Shown: positions 1 to 10,300 of the stretch, piece by piece
Position numbering within the stretch: the stretch's first letter is position 1
Layout of the letters: each line of letters opens with the position of its first letter
Origin: Gammaproteobacteria bacterium
GTDB taxonomy: Bacteria > Pseudomonadota > Gammaproteobacteria > Steroidobacterales > Woeseiaceae
Direction: 5' to 3'
NCBI GenBank assembly: GCA_013151645.1
Contig: JAADHU010000051.1
Span: 174,984 to 238,983 of the forward strand
Length of the DNA stretch: 64,000 nt
The notes under the pieces: generated by a model
What the model saw: the letters and a program-made list of their open reading frames with translations, nothing else
Databases searched by the model: none
Told to the model about the DNA's origin: nothing
Program-made: the position numbers and the translations under genes

Positions 1-50
1 GAGGCAAGGTTTATCCTTGTCTGGTCGAAATTTTCTCAAGGAAGCGAACA

Positions 51-641
51 GTGACCTCATTTCTGATATTCCTCGCAATCGTGGCCGCGTTTTTGATGTA
101 CGCGGTGGGCATTTACAACAGTCTGATCAATCTTCGCAATCGCGTCAAAAATGCGTTTGCACAAATCGATGTTCAGCTGACACGGCGGCACGATCTGATC
201 CCCAATCTTATTGAAGCCGTCAAAGGATATATGAAACACGAGCGAGAAACGCTGGAAGCCGTCATTAAAGCCCGCAATTCCGCCGTCTCCAATCTCGACG
301 CGGCCAAACAGGATCCGTCGAACGCCGCCGCAATCCAGAAACTCGGCGCCTCCGAGGGAGCACTCGGCAGCGCCCTCGGTCGCTTGTTCGCCTTGTCGGA
401 ATCCTACCCCGATCTGAAAGCCAATCAAAACATGATGCAGTTTCAGGAAGAGCTCTCGAGCACCGAAAACAAGATTGCGTTTTCCCGCCAGGCCTTCAAC
501 GACAGCGTATTAACCTATAACAACAAGGCGGAAAACTTTCCGAACAGTATTATTGCCGGCATGTTCCGCTTCGAACTGGCCAGTTTCCTTGAGATTGAGT
601 CCGAAGAAGTACGAGAGGTGCCGAAAGTATCTTTCACCTGA
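51..641 (+). CDS. lemA: LemA family protein
   Basis: A 196-residue protein with one N-terminal membrane segment (about residues 3-23) followed by the helical LemA domain. The family signature is visible as RRHDLIPNLIEAVKGY near residue 45, with the EAVIKARNSAV stretch after it. Its length matches LemA proteins. The start is a GTG preceded by AAGGAAG at 39-45, which fixes the reading. The molecular role of LemA is poorly defined; it is an inner-membrane protein commonly encoded beside an M48 protease, as here (next gene 58 bases downstream, same strand). Family assignment is firm; function is not. Confidence 0.93.
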   Translation: MTSFLIFLAIVAAFLMYAVGIYNSLINLRNRVKNAFAQIDVQLTRRHDLIPNLIEAVKGYMKHERETLEAVIKARNSAVSNLDAAKQDPSNAAAIQKLGASEGALGSALGRLFALSESYPDLKANQNMMQFQEELSSTENKIAFSRQAFNDSVLTYNNKAENFPNSIIAGMFRFELASFLEIESEEVREVPKVSFT

Positions 642-699
642 GAATCATCCGACCAGCCATCGCTGATCGTATTGATGCAGTCGTCCGGGAACACGCAAC

Positions 700-2610
700 G
701 TGAATTTTTTTGAAGCACAAGACAGTGCCCGGCGCGCGACCCGCTGGCTCGTGATTGTCTACGTCATCGCAACGACACTCATCGTCGCCGGAGTGACCGT
801 GCTCGTCGCCGGCGCATTCGCCCAGCAAGGCCGCTCCCCGGATCCTGCGGTCCTGCTCATCGTCGCATTTGCGGCAACGGCATTGATCGTTGGAGCCACA
901 CTTTTTAAGACGGCACGATTGTCGTCGGGTGGTGGTCGCGTGGCGACCGATATGGGCGGCACCCTCGTTTCCGAGAACGAGCAAGACCCGCTCCGTCGCC
1001 GGCTCCGCAACGTTGTCGAGGAAATGGCTATTGCATCCGGCGTACCGGTGCCGGAGATTTATGTAATGGAGCACGAAGAAGGGATCAACGCGTTTGCCGC
1101 GGGGTTTACACCCGGGGACGCCGCCATCGCGGTGACCCGAGGCACATTGGAGCTGCTGAACAGAGACGAATTACAAGGCGTTATCGCGCATGAATTCAGT
1201 CATATTCTGAACGGCGATATGCGTCTCAATATTCGTATGATGGGCGTTCTGTACGGCATTATGGTGATCGGCCTGATCGGCCGGTTCATCTTGCGCGGCA
1301 GCTATCACGGCAGCCTGATTTCCAGGGGTCGTAACAAAAACTCCGGTGGTGCTTTGGCCATAGGGCTTGGCCTGACAGTACTCGGCTGGATCGGTGTCTT
1401 CTTCGCCCGGATCGTCAAGGCTGCTGTATCGAGGCAGCGGGAGTTTCTCGCGGACGCATCCGCTGTACAATTCACGCGCCAGTCGGACGGCATCGCAAAT
1501 GCGCTGAAAAAGATAGGTGGTTTCGAGGCACGATCGTTTATCAAGGCGGCGGATCCGGAAGAAGTCAGCCACATGCTGTTTGCCGTCGGCGCGAATTTTT
1601 CTTCGCTGTTCGCCACCCCCCCGCCGTTGACCGAGCGCATTCGGGCGATCGACCCCCAGTTCGACGAGTCCCAGTATCAGACCGTGCGCTCCGCTGGCCG
1701 CCAAACGAACGTCGACGATAGCGTCGCTGGCCCGGTAGCTGGATTCGCGAGGATGCAAGGCGGAGAGGTCAATCTTCCACAATCGCTGGCTGCATCGATC
1801 GGCCGACCCGGCATCGAGCATATCGAGTTCGCGCAAAAGTTACACCGCTCTATTCCCGCCGACATAGCAACCGCCGCACATGAACCTGCGCGGGCATACC
1901 TGATGACGCTTGCATTGATCATCGACGTTTCGCGGAACGCCGCCGATCGCCAGATTGACCTGCTGAAACTCAAACTCGGGGACGAACGAGCACAACTCAT
2001 ACGCGCTTATCACCAGGAAATTCTGCAGATGGGCGAAGAGTTTCGCTTGCCCCTGCTCGAAATTTCGTTCCCCGCATTAAAACGAATGCCGCCTAAGAAA
2101 CTCGAATTTCTTCTGGACCTTGCCCGAGAATTGATTGAGCTGGACGGGAAAATCGATTTCTATGAATTCTGTATTTATCGAATCCTCACTCGCAATCTGG
2201 CGCAAGCGTTGGCACCGTCGGCGCGCCGCCAGAAACGGCGACCAGCATCGCGCTCCGCCGTTCGAACTGCCGCCATTGAGGTCATCGGCCTGCTGGCCGA
2301 CCGCGGGCATGAGTCTCCCGATGAGAAAAGACAGGCGTTCAAAGCCGGTCTGTCCGTGTTTGGCGATTGGTCGGAAAGCACACAACTCGCAAGCCCGTCC
2401 GCAGACGCCGTTGCAAAGTTCGATCAAAGCCTCGACGTTCTGCAACGAATGAACAGTGCGGCAACCCAAAGCTTTCTCGAGGCAGTCAATATCACGGCCA
2501 GTCACGATGGCAAGGTCTCCGTGCAGGAAGCTGAAATGATCCGTGCGATCTGCGCATCGCTCGACTACCCGTTGCCGCCCATGCTATCCGGCCCGCCTGC
2601 CACGAAATGA
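700..2610 (+). CDS. HtpX-like M48 membrane metalloprotease with TerB-like C-terminal extension
   Basis: A 636-residue membrane protease. Two membrane segments (about residues 15-40 and 50-68) precede the M48 domain. The zinc motif HEFSH lies at residues 164-168, further hydrophobic segments follow, and REFLADASAV supplies the third ligand. Ordinary HtpX is about 290 residues; here some 330 residues are added. The added part contains two acidic-loop helices of TerB type (IELDGKIDFYEF and SHDGKVSVQEAEMI). Start is GTG. Family knowledge says such enzymes degrade damaged membrane proteins. Pairing with LemA is a common arrangement. The role of the C-terminal extension, possibly metal sensing or scaffolding, is inferred. 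Confidence 0.92.
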   Translation: MNFFEAQDSARRATRWLVIVYVIATTLIVAGVTVLVAGAFAQQGRSPDPAVLLIVAFAATALIVGATLFKTARLSSGGGRVATDMGGTLVSENEQDPLRRRLRNVVEEMAIASGVPVPEIYVMEHEEGINAFAAGFTPGDAAIAVTRGTLELLNRDELQGVIAHEFSHILNGDMRLNIRMMGVLYGIMVIGLIGRFILRGSYHGSLISRGRNKNSGGALAIGLGLTVLGWIGVFFARIVKAAVSRQREFLADASAVQFTRQSDGIANALKKIGGFEARSFIKAADPEEVSHMLFAVGANFSSLFATPPPLTERIRAIDPQFDESQYQTVRSAGRQTNVDDSVAGPVAGFARMQGGEVNLPQSLAASIGRPGIEHIEFAQKLHRSIPADIATAAHEPARAYLMTLALIIDVSRNAADRQIDLLKLKLGDERAQLIRAYHQEILQMGEEFRLPLLEISFPALKRMPPKKLEFLLDLARELIELDGKIDFYEFCIYRILTRNLAQALAPSARRQKRRPASRSAVRTAAIEVIGLLADRGHESPDEKRQAFKAGLSVFGDWSESTQLASPSADAVAKFDQSLDVLQRMNSAATQSFLEAVNITASHDGKVSVQEAEMIRAICASLDYPLPPMLSGPPATK

Positions 2611-2740
2611 GACCGTGAGCGCAATCGGGTTTTGACGTATCATTGCGGAATTGAACTCTTGCTTGGAAATTGACTCTGCTATGGGGAGTCCTGCGCTTGG
2701 GCGGTGCTGCAGGCAAGAGATTATTCATTCCGATTACTGG

Positions 2741-3571
2741 ATGCAAATCATGCGTTTACGAACAGATTTCCTGATGGTCCTGGTTTCTCTGCTGTTTACG
2801 TTGCCGGCAAATGCCGCATCGAAACAGGAATTACGGGTAGCCGAAGCGACGGACGTTATTGATCAGTTACTCCGCATTCCCGAGCAATCGATTCCTCCCT
2901 CGCTTCTTTCCCGGGCCTACGCGATTGCCGTAATACCGGATCTTGTGAAAGTGGGATTTGGTCTCGGCGCCCGACGCGGCAAGGGCGTTCTGGTAGTTCG
3001 GCGCGACGACAATACCTGGAGCAACCCGGCCTTTATCACCATGACGGGCGGCAGCATCGGTTGGCAAATTGGCGCGCAATCAAGCGATATCGTACTGGTG
3101 TTCAAGTCTCGTAAGGGCGTGAACAACATACAGAACGGCAAGCTGACGCTTGGTGCCAACGCTTCAATCGCGGCGGGTCCCGTTGGTCGCAATGCCGAAG
3201 TTTCCACCGATATACGCTTTGAAGTCGAAGTGTATTCCTATTCCAGAAGCCGTGGCCTGTTCGCGGGTTTGGCGCTCGAGGGTGCAGGGCTGACGATGGA
3301 TCGGCGCAGTAACGCGGCTTACTACGGTTCATCGAGCATCACGCCCGAAGATATTTTCGCGAGTTCAGGTAATGCCGCACCCGCATCCGCCAATAATTTT
3401 GTGCAGATTCTCACCGCTCAAACGAGGCGACTGCCCAGGCAAGCAGGCATGAACGCCGGCTTCGACGTCGAGCGCACTAACCCGGAGCCCAAGTCAAAAG
3501 TTCAGACATTCGGAATTGGCGACCCGGATGCGCCAGGCAATGAGTACGACGAAGTCGCACAAGAATATTAG
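2741..3571 (+). CDS. Exported SYLF (Ysc84-like) domain protein
   Basis: After an ATG at 2741 (another in-frame ATG is at 2750) a signal peptide ends near LPANAA, so the mature protein is periplasmic or outer-membrane associated. The body is a SYLF/Ysc84 domain, recognised from SRAYAIAVIPDLVKVGF, GLGARRGKGVLVVR and the GLFAGLALEG segment near the end of the domain. SYLF domains bind lipids or phosphoinositides in eukaryotes; bacterial members are secreted and little understood. A longer frame opens at a TTG at 2651, but its extra N-terminus does not resemble a signal peptide. No clear ribosome binding site decides between the starts. Confidence 0.85.
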   Translation: MQIMRLRTDFLMVLVSLLFTLPANAASKQELRVAEATDVIDQLLRIPEQSIPPSLLSRAYAIAVIPDLVKVGFGLGARRGKGVLVVRRDDNTWSNPAFITMTGGSIGWQIGAQSSDIVLVFKSRKGVNNIQNGKLTLGANASIAAGPVGRNAEVSTDIRFEVEVYSYSRSRGLFAGLALEGAGLTMDRRSNAAYYGSSSITPEDIFASSGNAAPASANNFVQILTAQTRRLPRQAGMNAGFDVERTNPEPKSKVQTFGIGDPDAPGNEYDEVAQEY

Positions 3572-3604
3572 TTCGGAAACCTCCAAGAGCAGGACGATCC
3601 CGCG

Positions 3605-4678
3605 TTGCAGGACTTTTTGATTCAGATCGAACGTTGGGCTGCGCTGCTTGGCCCGAATAAATTTATCCAGGCGACCGCCATTGCCGTCGCCTTTATTGTT
3701 GCCGGCAAAATCGCCGATTTCTTACTCAGCAACACGCTGGCAAAGATTGCCAACCGATCGAGCAATCGACTGGACGATCAATTGATCGGGATGTTGCACC
3801 GACCAATTTTTCTGTCTTTTGTACTGATCGGGCTCGGTCTGGCGACACAACGCATCGACATGGCGGAGTCCGCCGAATATCTAACGCTGGGACTCCTCAA
3901 AACGATCGCAATTATTGTTTGGTACAGCCTGTTTCGCCGGCTGGCCTCGATCATACTCAGCGTACTTTCCCGCGGCAGCGGGCATAAGATTTTGCAGGCC
4001 AATATGCTGCCATTGATGGACAACACCGTTAAAGTTGTCCTTGCCGCATTGACGGCCTACTTCATTTTTCTGGCCTGGAATATCGATGTCACCGCCTGGC
4101 TCGCGTCAGCCGGAATTGTCGGTCTCGCATTAAGCTTTGCGGCCAAAGATACTTTATCGAATTTGTTTGCAGGCGTGTCAATTGTCGCCGACGCACCGTA
4201 CAAATCCGGTGACTACATCACTCTTGAGTCCGGTGAACGCGGCCAGGTCACCCACATAGGTCTTCGCAGCACTCGAATCCTCACCCGCGATGACGTAGAA
4301 ATTACCGTGCCCAACGGACTCATCGGCAACAGTAAGATCGTGAACGAAACTGGCGGTATTTCCCCGCGACACCGCATTCGAGTTGCCGTCGGCGTCGCGT
4401 ATGGAAGTGACGTCGACCATGTCATTGCAACGTTAGCCCGGGTTGCTGACGACCACAGTGAAGTTTGTCAGTCCCCGCAACCCAGGGTTCGATTTCGTAA
4501 GTTCGGTGATTCCAGCCTGGATTTCGAACTGCTTTGCTGGATCAATCAACCCGTTGATCGCGGCCGAATTTTGCACGAGCTCAATTGTTCTGTGTATAAG
4601 GCGTTTGTTAACGAAGCAATTGTCATTCCGTATCCGCAACGGGATTTGCACGTACGAACGATGCCCAATCCTGACTAG
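3605..4678 (+). CDS. MscS-family mechanosensitive ion channel
   Basis: A 357-residue small-conductance mechanosensitive channel homologue. Several N-terminal membrane helices are followed by the pore helix and beta domain. The signature AGIVGLALSFAAKDTLSN, near residue 180, corresponds to the TM3a/TM3b region and precedes the cytoplasmic vestibule (residues about 195-350). It would release solutes on hypo-osmotic shock from the inner membrane. The start is TTG, with AGGA about ten bases upstream. Its TAG stop shares a CTAG with the stop of the convergent lipoprotein gene, so the two genes overlap by four bases. Confidence 0.9.
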   Translation: MQDFLIQIERWAALLGPNKFIQATAIAVAFIVAGKIADFLLSNTLAKIANRSSNRLDDQLIGMLHRPIFLSFVLIGLGLATQRIDMAESAEYLTLGLLKTIAIIVWYSLFRRLASIILSVLSRGSGHKILQANMLPLMDNTVKVVLAALTAYFIFLAWNIDVTAWLASAGIVGLALSFAAKDTLSNLFAGVSIVADAPYKSGDYITLESGERGQVTHIGLRSTRILTRDDVEITVPNGLIGNSKIVNETGGISPRHRIRVAVGVAYGSDVDHVIATLARVADDHSEVCQSPQPRVRFRKFGDSSLDFELLCWINQPVDRGRILHELNCSVYKAFVNEAIVIPYPQRDLHVRTMPNPD

Positions 4679-5256
4679 TTGTTGCGGCGTTCCAGTTCCC
4701 GTCGAATATCATCGAGGTCGGTGCCGCTGGCGGGGACGGTCTCGTCGACTGTCGGTTGACGCTCCGCTTCGAGCACCGCTGTAGGCGGCTCATCGGCTGG
4801 CATTACTGCACGCACTTCCTCGCCAGATTCTATCGGAGACAACGCGACTTGCCCCGGGAATTCTGCCTCCGACTCAATCGGCGACGATGCGAATTGCCCC
4901 AGGTATTCCGCTTCAAGACGCAGTCGTTCCGCCTCGGTCGCCCGACGACGCGATTCGGCCGCCGCTTCCTGGGCTCGCCGCAGTGCCCGACGCTTGCGTT
5001 CGGACTGGGCCTCAAGCGCCTCGCGGTTCGCCTCCTCTTCAGCCCTTGCCATGAGATTGATTGCTTCGCGGGCGTTAACGCATTCCGCCTCGTATTTCAT
5101 CGTTGAACGATTTTCGGCACAACGCACCATGGCAGCCTCGAGCAGGTTTGAGTTTCCCCTGAACTCATTTACGGTGTGTGGCGGCGCTTCTTCCGAACAC
5201 CCTGCGAGGAGTGCGAAAATACTCAGCATGATTGTCAAATTGTTGTTTTTCATCAA
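4675..5256 (-). CDS. Small hypothetical lipoprotein with internal 15-residue tandem repeat
   Basis: The 193-residue product has a lipoprotein signal ending in LLAGC with the modified cysteine near residue 20. A long charged, alanine- and glutamate-rich helical region, probably coiled coil, follows (about residues 70-120). Two imperfect 15-residue units then occur, EAEYLGQFASSPIES and EAEFPGQVALSPIES, encoded by a 45-bp tandem duplication at 4826-4915. No family is recognised. The stop overlaps the mscS stop. It is likely anchored to the outer or inner membrane facing the periplasm. Confidence 0.75.
   Translation of the reverse strand: MMKNNNLTIMLSIFALLAGCSEEAPPHTVNEFRGNSNLLEAAMVRCAENRSTMKYEAECVNAREAINLMARAEEEANREALEAQSERKRRALRRAQEAAAESRRRATEAERLRLEAEYLGQFASSPIESEAEFPGQVALSPIESGEEVRAVMPADEPPTAVLEAERQPTVDETVPASGTDLDDIRRELERRNN
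4826..4915. repeat. 45-bp tandem duplication inside lipoprotein gene
   Basis: Units 4826-4870 and 4871-4915 are about three-quarters identical and in frame, each encoding a 15-residue segment ending in SPIES on the minus strand. Confidence 0.8.
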
Positions 5257-5425
5257 AAATTAACGACTCAACGGGTGCCCATGGGTCTCGCTACCGACGG
5301 CGAACTCCTTCTGGCGATAATACCAGCGGCAGGGGAAACCGATATGCGCCAGTTCGCAGTTCGGAGCAAGCTGATTGGCGCTGTTTTGTTATAGTGGGGC
5401 AGCCAGATTGCAGGATATCGCCTAC

Positions 5426-7309
5426 GTGTCAGATTCCAGTCAGTTCGCTCTTCTCACGCAACGACGATTCGCGCCATTTTTCGCGACCCAGTTTCTCGGT
5501 GCATTTAACGACAATGTGTTTCGGAACGGGCTGGTCATCCTGCTTACATTCACAGGGACCCGGATCGCGGGCATGGATGTCAGTCAACTGGCTTTCGTCG
5601 CCGGCGCACTCTTCATTCTGCCTTTTTTCCTGTTTTCAGCCACGGCCGGTCAGCTCGCCGACAAGTACGAAAAATCCCGCCTGTTCCGTGCGATCAAACT
5701 TATGGAAATCGTCCTGATGATCGTCGCTGCGTTCGCGTTCATCACCGGTCGGTATCCCCTCTTGATGCTGGTGCTTTTCCTGATGGGCTCCCAATCGGCG
5801 ATGTTCGGACCGGTCAAATACGCCTACCTGCCACAGCAACTCGAAACCGATGAGTTGGTTGGGGGAAACGCACTGGTTGAATCCGGTACTTACGTTGCAA
5901 TTATTCTCGGCTTGATGGTCGGCGGGCTGTCGATTTCAGTCGACAGCGCAAGCCAGGTCGTACTTGCCGCCCTGCTGGTCACCATCTCGCTGCTCGGCTA
6001 CCTGGCCAGTCGCCGTATCCCGGTTACGAAAGCAGTCGATCCGGAACTCAAGATCAACTGGAACGTAATAACAGAAACATGGCGCATCGTTGGCTATGCC
6101 CGGGAAAAGCGCAGCGTGTTCCTGCCTATTCTCGGCATTTCCTGGTTCTGGTTTTACGGTTCCGTCATCACGCTGCAGATTCCTGCGTATACGCTTGTGA
6201 TTCTTCACGGCAATGAGACCATCACCACGCTACTGCTGGTCGCCTTTGCCCTGGGTGTTGGCATGGGTTCACTGCTTTGCGAACGCATGTCGGGGCATCG
6301 CATCGAACTTGGACTTGTTCCATTCGGTTCGATCGGCCTCAGTCTTTTCGCGATAGATCTGTATTTTTCACATCCTCTGGTCAGCCCGGTTGACATCAGC
6401 ACTCTCGGCGAATTTGTCAGCCAGGCGGGCGGCTGGCGCATCCTCATTGACCTGACACTTATCGGTGCCTTCGGAGGCTTCTACAGCGTACCTTTGTACG
6501 CCATGGTGCAGGAAAGAGCCAATCGTCAACACCTGTCGCGAACGATCGCCGCAAATAACATCCTGAATGCATTCTTCATGGTCACCGCCTCGATCATGGC
6601 GATCACGCTTCTTTATCTGGGCCTGTCGATTCCACAACTATTTCTGGTTCTCGCGGTCCTGAATGCCATCGTTGCAACCTACATTTTCAGTTTGCTGCCC
6701 GAATTCCTGGTGCGGTTTCTTGCGTGGATATTCGTAAGTCTCTTATATCGAATTCGCACAACCGGCATTGAGAACATTCCGCATCGAGGACCCGCTGTGC
6801 TGGTCTGTAACCACGTTAGTTTTGTCGACGCATTGGTTTTAGGGGGGTGCGTGCATCGGCCAGTGCGATTCGTCATGTATTACAAGATTTTCCAGATCCC
6901 GATCCTCAATTTTATTTTCAAGACCGCGAAAACCATTCCGATCGCGTCGGCACGGGAAAATGCCTCCATGCTCCAGCAGAGTTTCGATAAAATCGACGAG
7001 GAGTTACAGGCGGGGAATATAGTTTGCATCTTTCCTGAGGGCGCGATCACGACGGACGGTGATGTCCATGCGTTCCGTCCCGGCATCGAAAAAATTATCG
7101 AGCGCAATGCCGTTCCGGTCATTCCTGTCGCGTTATGTGGTCTGTGGGGGAGCTGGTTCAGCCGACAAACGGGCGGTGGCGTCCGCAAGATTCCGGGCAA
7201 GTTGTTTTCCCGGATTGAAGTCCGGATCGGCGATGCTGTGAGACCGGCTGACGTAACGGCTGGAAAACTGGAATTGCTCGTGCGTACACTACGCGGTGCT
7301 ACACGCTAA
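5426..7309 (+). CDS. MFS lysophospholipid transporter fused to PlsC-type acyltransferase
   Basis: A two-domain membrane protein of about 627 residues from a GTG at 5426 (AGGAT lies upstream). The N-terminal ~400 residues form a major-facilitator transporter starting FFATQFLGAFNDNVFRN, the hallmark of LplT-like lysophospholipid flippases. The C-terminal ~200 residues are a glycerophospholipid acyltransferase with NHVSFVD (H463, D468) and FPEGAITTDG. In E. coli, LplT and the acyltransferase Aas are separate proteins, and Aas also carries an acyl-ACP synthetase domain that is absent here. Probable role: import of lysophospholipids across the inner membrane and re-acylation. An in-frame ATG at 5375 would add 17 unconserved residues. 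Confidence 0.9.
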   Translation: MSDSSQFALLTQRRFAPFFATQFLGAFNDNVFRNGLVILLTFTGTRIAGMDVSQLAFVAGALFILPFFLFSATAGQLADKYEKSRLFRAIKLMEIVLMIVAAFAFITGRYPLLMLVLFLMGSQSAMFGPVKYAYLPQQLETDELVGGNALVESGTYVAIILGLMVGGLSISVDSASQVVLAALLVTISLLGYLASRRIPVTKAVDPELKINWNVITETWRIVGYAREKRSVFLPILGISWFWFYGSVITLQIPAYTLVILHGNETITTLLLVAFALGVGMGSLLCERMSGHRIELGLVPFGSIGLSLFAIDLYFSHPLVSPVDISTLGEFVSQAGGWRILIDLTLIGAFGGFYSVPLYAMVQERANRQHLSRTIAANNILNAFFMVTASIMAITLLYLGLSIPQLFLVLAVLNAIVATYIFSLLPEFLVRFLAWIFVSLLYRIRTTGIENIPHRGPAVLVCNHVSFVDALVLGGCVHRPVRFVMYYKIFQIPILNFIFKTAKTIPIASARENASMLQQSFDKIDEELQAGNIVCIFPEGAITTDGDVHAFRPGIEKIIERNAVPVIPVALCGLWGSWFSRQTGGGVRKIPGKLFSRIEVRIGDAVRPADVTAGKLELLVRTLRGATR

Positions 7310-7326
7310 GGCGGATTTACGAGCCG

Positions 7327-10300
7327 TTATTCCAGCTCATCGCCTCGTCCAAGTTTCTCACGCCATTGCTCGAGAAGTTCGTCACGACTGCCAAACAAAA
7401 TCGGCCCCTCGGAATAGGAAAAATACAGATTCACGAGCTCGATGAAACCGGCATCGCGTGCAAGCGACAACACGTGATCGCCCGGACCGACGGCAGACCG
7501 GCCGTCGACCGCGCCGTGCGATTCCTGCGGTTCAACACGATCATCGAAAGCCATTCGGGACCCCCGCAATGCCTGCGGGGCACGTAACGCGCTTTCCCAG
7601 GTGATACCTGCACGGGAGACGTCCGCACGGTGAATCCAGCGAGACGTGCGCAGAAGTACCCGGGAATCGCCAGGGCTGAACAAGACGTCGTTGATCGGGC
7701 CCGGTAACTGCAGCGATTGTTGTCCTATCCGGCCGCTCTTGATATCGAAGACCAGAGCGGTACTTTCTGCATCGACAAGCACCAGCAGCTGTCTGGCGAC
7801 GGACAGTTCGATACGCTGCAACGGCACTCGCCCCTGCCAGACATTGCCCAGACTCCAGTTGCCAAGCTGATCCGAGAATACGCGCCGTAACATGCCGCTT
7901 GTCCCAGCCAGGTACAGTTGTTCTTCGTCGACGTACACCATGTCGGCGTGCATTTCGCCAAGCTCGATATGCGCCAGTACCGCACCTGTCTCGACATCCA
8001 TGATCGAGACGGATTGACCGCTGAGAATCGCCAGTCGACGACCGGAGCGTGAAAAGCGCAATAAATCGATGGCGTTCGTTGATGCGCTGGCATGGTACGG
8101 TCGCGGCAATCCACTAACGGCATCCCAGATTCGCACCGTCCCGCGCTCGCCGGCACTGGCGATGAGCGATCCGTCGTGGCTGAACGCCAGACTGACCACG
8201 GCACTGCGGTGGCCGAGAAAGTTTAGTTCATCGCTGTTGTCGGCGAGACGTTTTTCCCGGCTACCAACGCTCACGATATGCACGTGACCGTCGTCGTCGC
8301 CGATCGCCAGACGTTGCCCGCCCGGTGAAATGACGGCCACAGTATCCTCCGACTCACGCCACGGTTGGTGCGTCGACCCTTTGCCCATCGAGCCGTTCAC
8401 CTCATGCAGGGCAGACATCGTCGGTACACGCCAAAATCGGGCCAGCCCGGTCACGTCCGCTGTCACTATCGCTCGCTCGTTGCTGCTAAAAGACAAGAGC
8501 GTGCCGGGATCCGATGACAAACCGGAGCCGAGAAGCGGCCCTGTTGCTACGCTGTCAGCGGTGCGGTACAACTGAAATCCCTTTTGACTGTCACCCGCGA
8601 TGAATAGCCTGCCCGACGGCGAAAAGGCGAATTGCCATTCGGCTATGGATTTTTTCGTGAATAAGGGGCGGTCGAACTGACTGACTTTCCACAGGGAGAC
8701 GCCGTGCTCGCCATGAACGACCCCCAGGGCGTCTCCGCCTGGCGAGAGTTCGATCGAACTGGCTTGCTCATGCAAATCCAGCTGGCTGAGCAATTCGCCA
8801 CTGCGAAAATCCCAGATGCGTACAGCACGATCATAGTCCGCAACGGCCAGTCGTATACCGGCGCGATCCAGAGAAACCAGCGCAGGTATCCCGGCGATCG
8901 ACAGACTCGCGACGCGTGTTGCGGATTCCAGACTCCATAAATCGAAAATCGTTTCGCCTTCGTTGCTGCGCGAAACCAGCAAACTCCGACCGTCAGCGGT
9001 CAATTGCGAGTAAGTGCTCAACCCGGTCTTCAATTCGACCGCGCGAAGTCCACTCATCGTATCCCACAAGTGAACCGTATCCTGGGCAATGGTCACCAGA
9101 TACTGAGCAGTGGCACTCAATCCGAGCACGGATTCGCTGGCGGGCACAGCGATCGTTCTGGCCGGTTGCGCATGAACCAGGTCCCACAATCGGGCACCGT
9201 CGATCTGCGGTGCACGCGCAATGGCATAGCGACCGTTTCTGCTAAACCAGATATTGTCTGACGCCCGTTCGACCGGCTCCGGAATATCGAGGCCACGCTC
9301 AAAGTCCTCCACAATCGCCTGCCCGTTTAGCCGCAGGTTCCAGGCCATCAAATGACCGCTCGTGCCAGGTGTTTCATCTCGCACGCTCAATGTCCACGTC
9401 CCGGCCAGAGGTTCCCCGATCAGCGCATCAAGAACCCCTTCGGCGAAACGAATTTCATCGTTTTCCGACGATGCGGATTGCTCGAAATCGATCGCCACAG
9501 CCCGGCCCGACGGGGCAATCAGCCGAATACGCAGATCATCCAGACGCGCATGTTCAACGTTGACAGACAGTGAGATACGGGACACCAACGCCCGGCGATC
9601 AACGACGACACGTCTGACCAAGGGGGCAATTTCCAATGCGGAAATAGTCCACGAGTCACGACGTTCCAGCCGATCGTTAATCATGGCCCATTGGGACAGA
9701 CGTGCGCCATCGACCATGGTCAGCAATTCATTTTCCGGATCAAACAAGCGACGTTCAACACCTTCGCGAGCGGCTGTTGCGATCAGGCGTGGATAGTCAT
9801 CGCCGACCAGCGTTGCGGCGAGCCTGCGCCGCCGCGGCGTCGACAGGACCAGCGACTGCAGCGACGCCAGCAACGCGTCGTCGCGACGTTGCTCCCGCAA
9901 CGCCCGCCTCACCTGGCGGTCCCAAAAGTCGGCCGTCACGGCATCCGCAAATCGAGCCCGCATCGGAACGCCGCGCGACGATTCGATAATTTCACCCAGG
10001 GCAATGATATCGGTTACCTCTCGTGACCTCGTCTCCAGTACGTTGGCATACAGCCGGTTTGCAGACTGCACATGGCCAGGAAACGATCGATAATTGACAT
10101 ACGCATCCTCAATCACGGTCAGCGGCAACGTCGGCGACGTTAGAACGCGCACATAGGGCCTGGGCAAGAGCTGCGTATACCAAAACGGTATGGCGATCAG
10201 CGTGATAAGCAAGGCGGCCGCTCTGACGGGTCCTTGCCAGCGAATGGGCAGGTTTTCGTTTGCCCAGCGGGCCGTAAATACAGATGCATACAGCCTGTTT

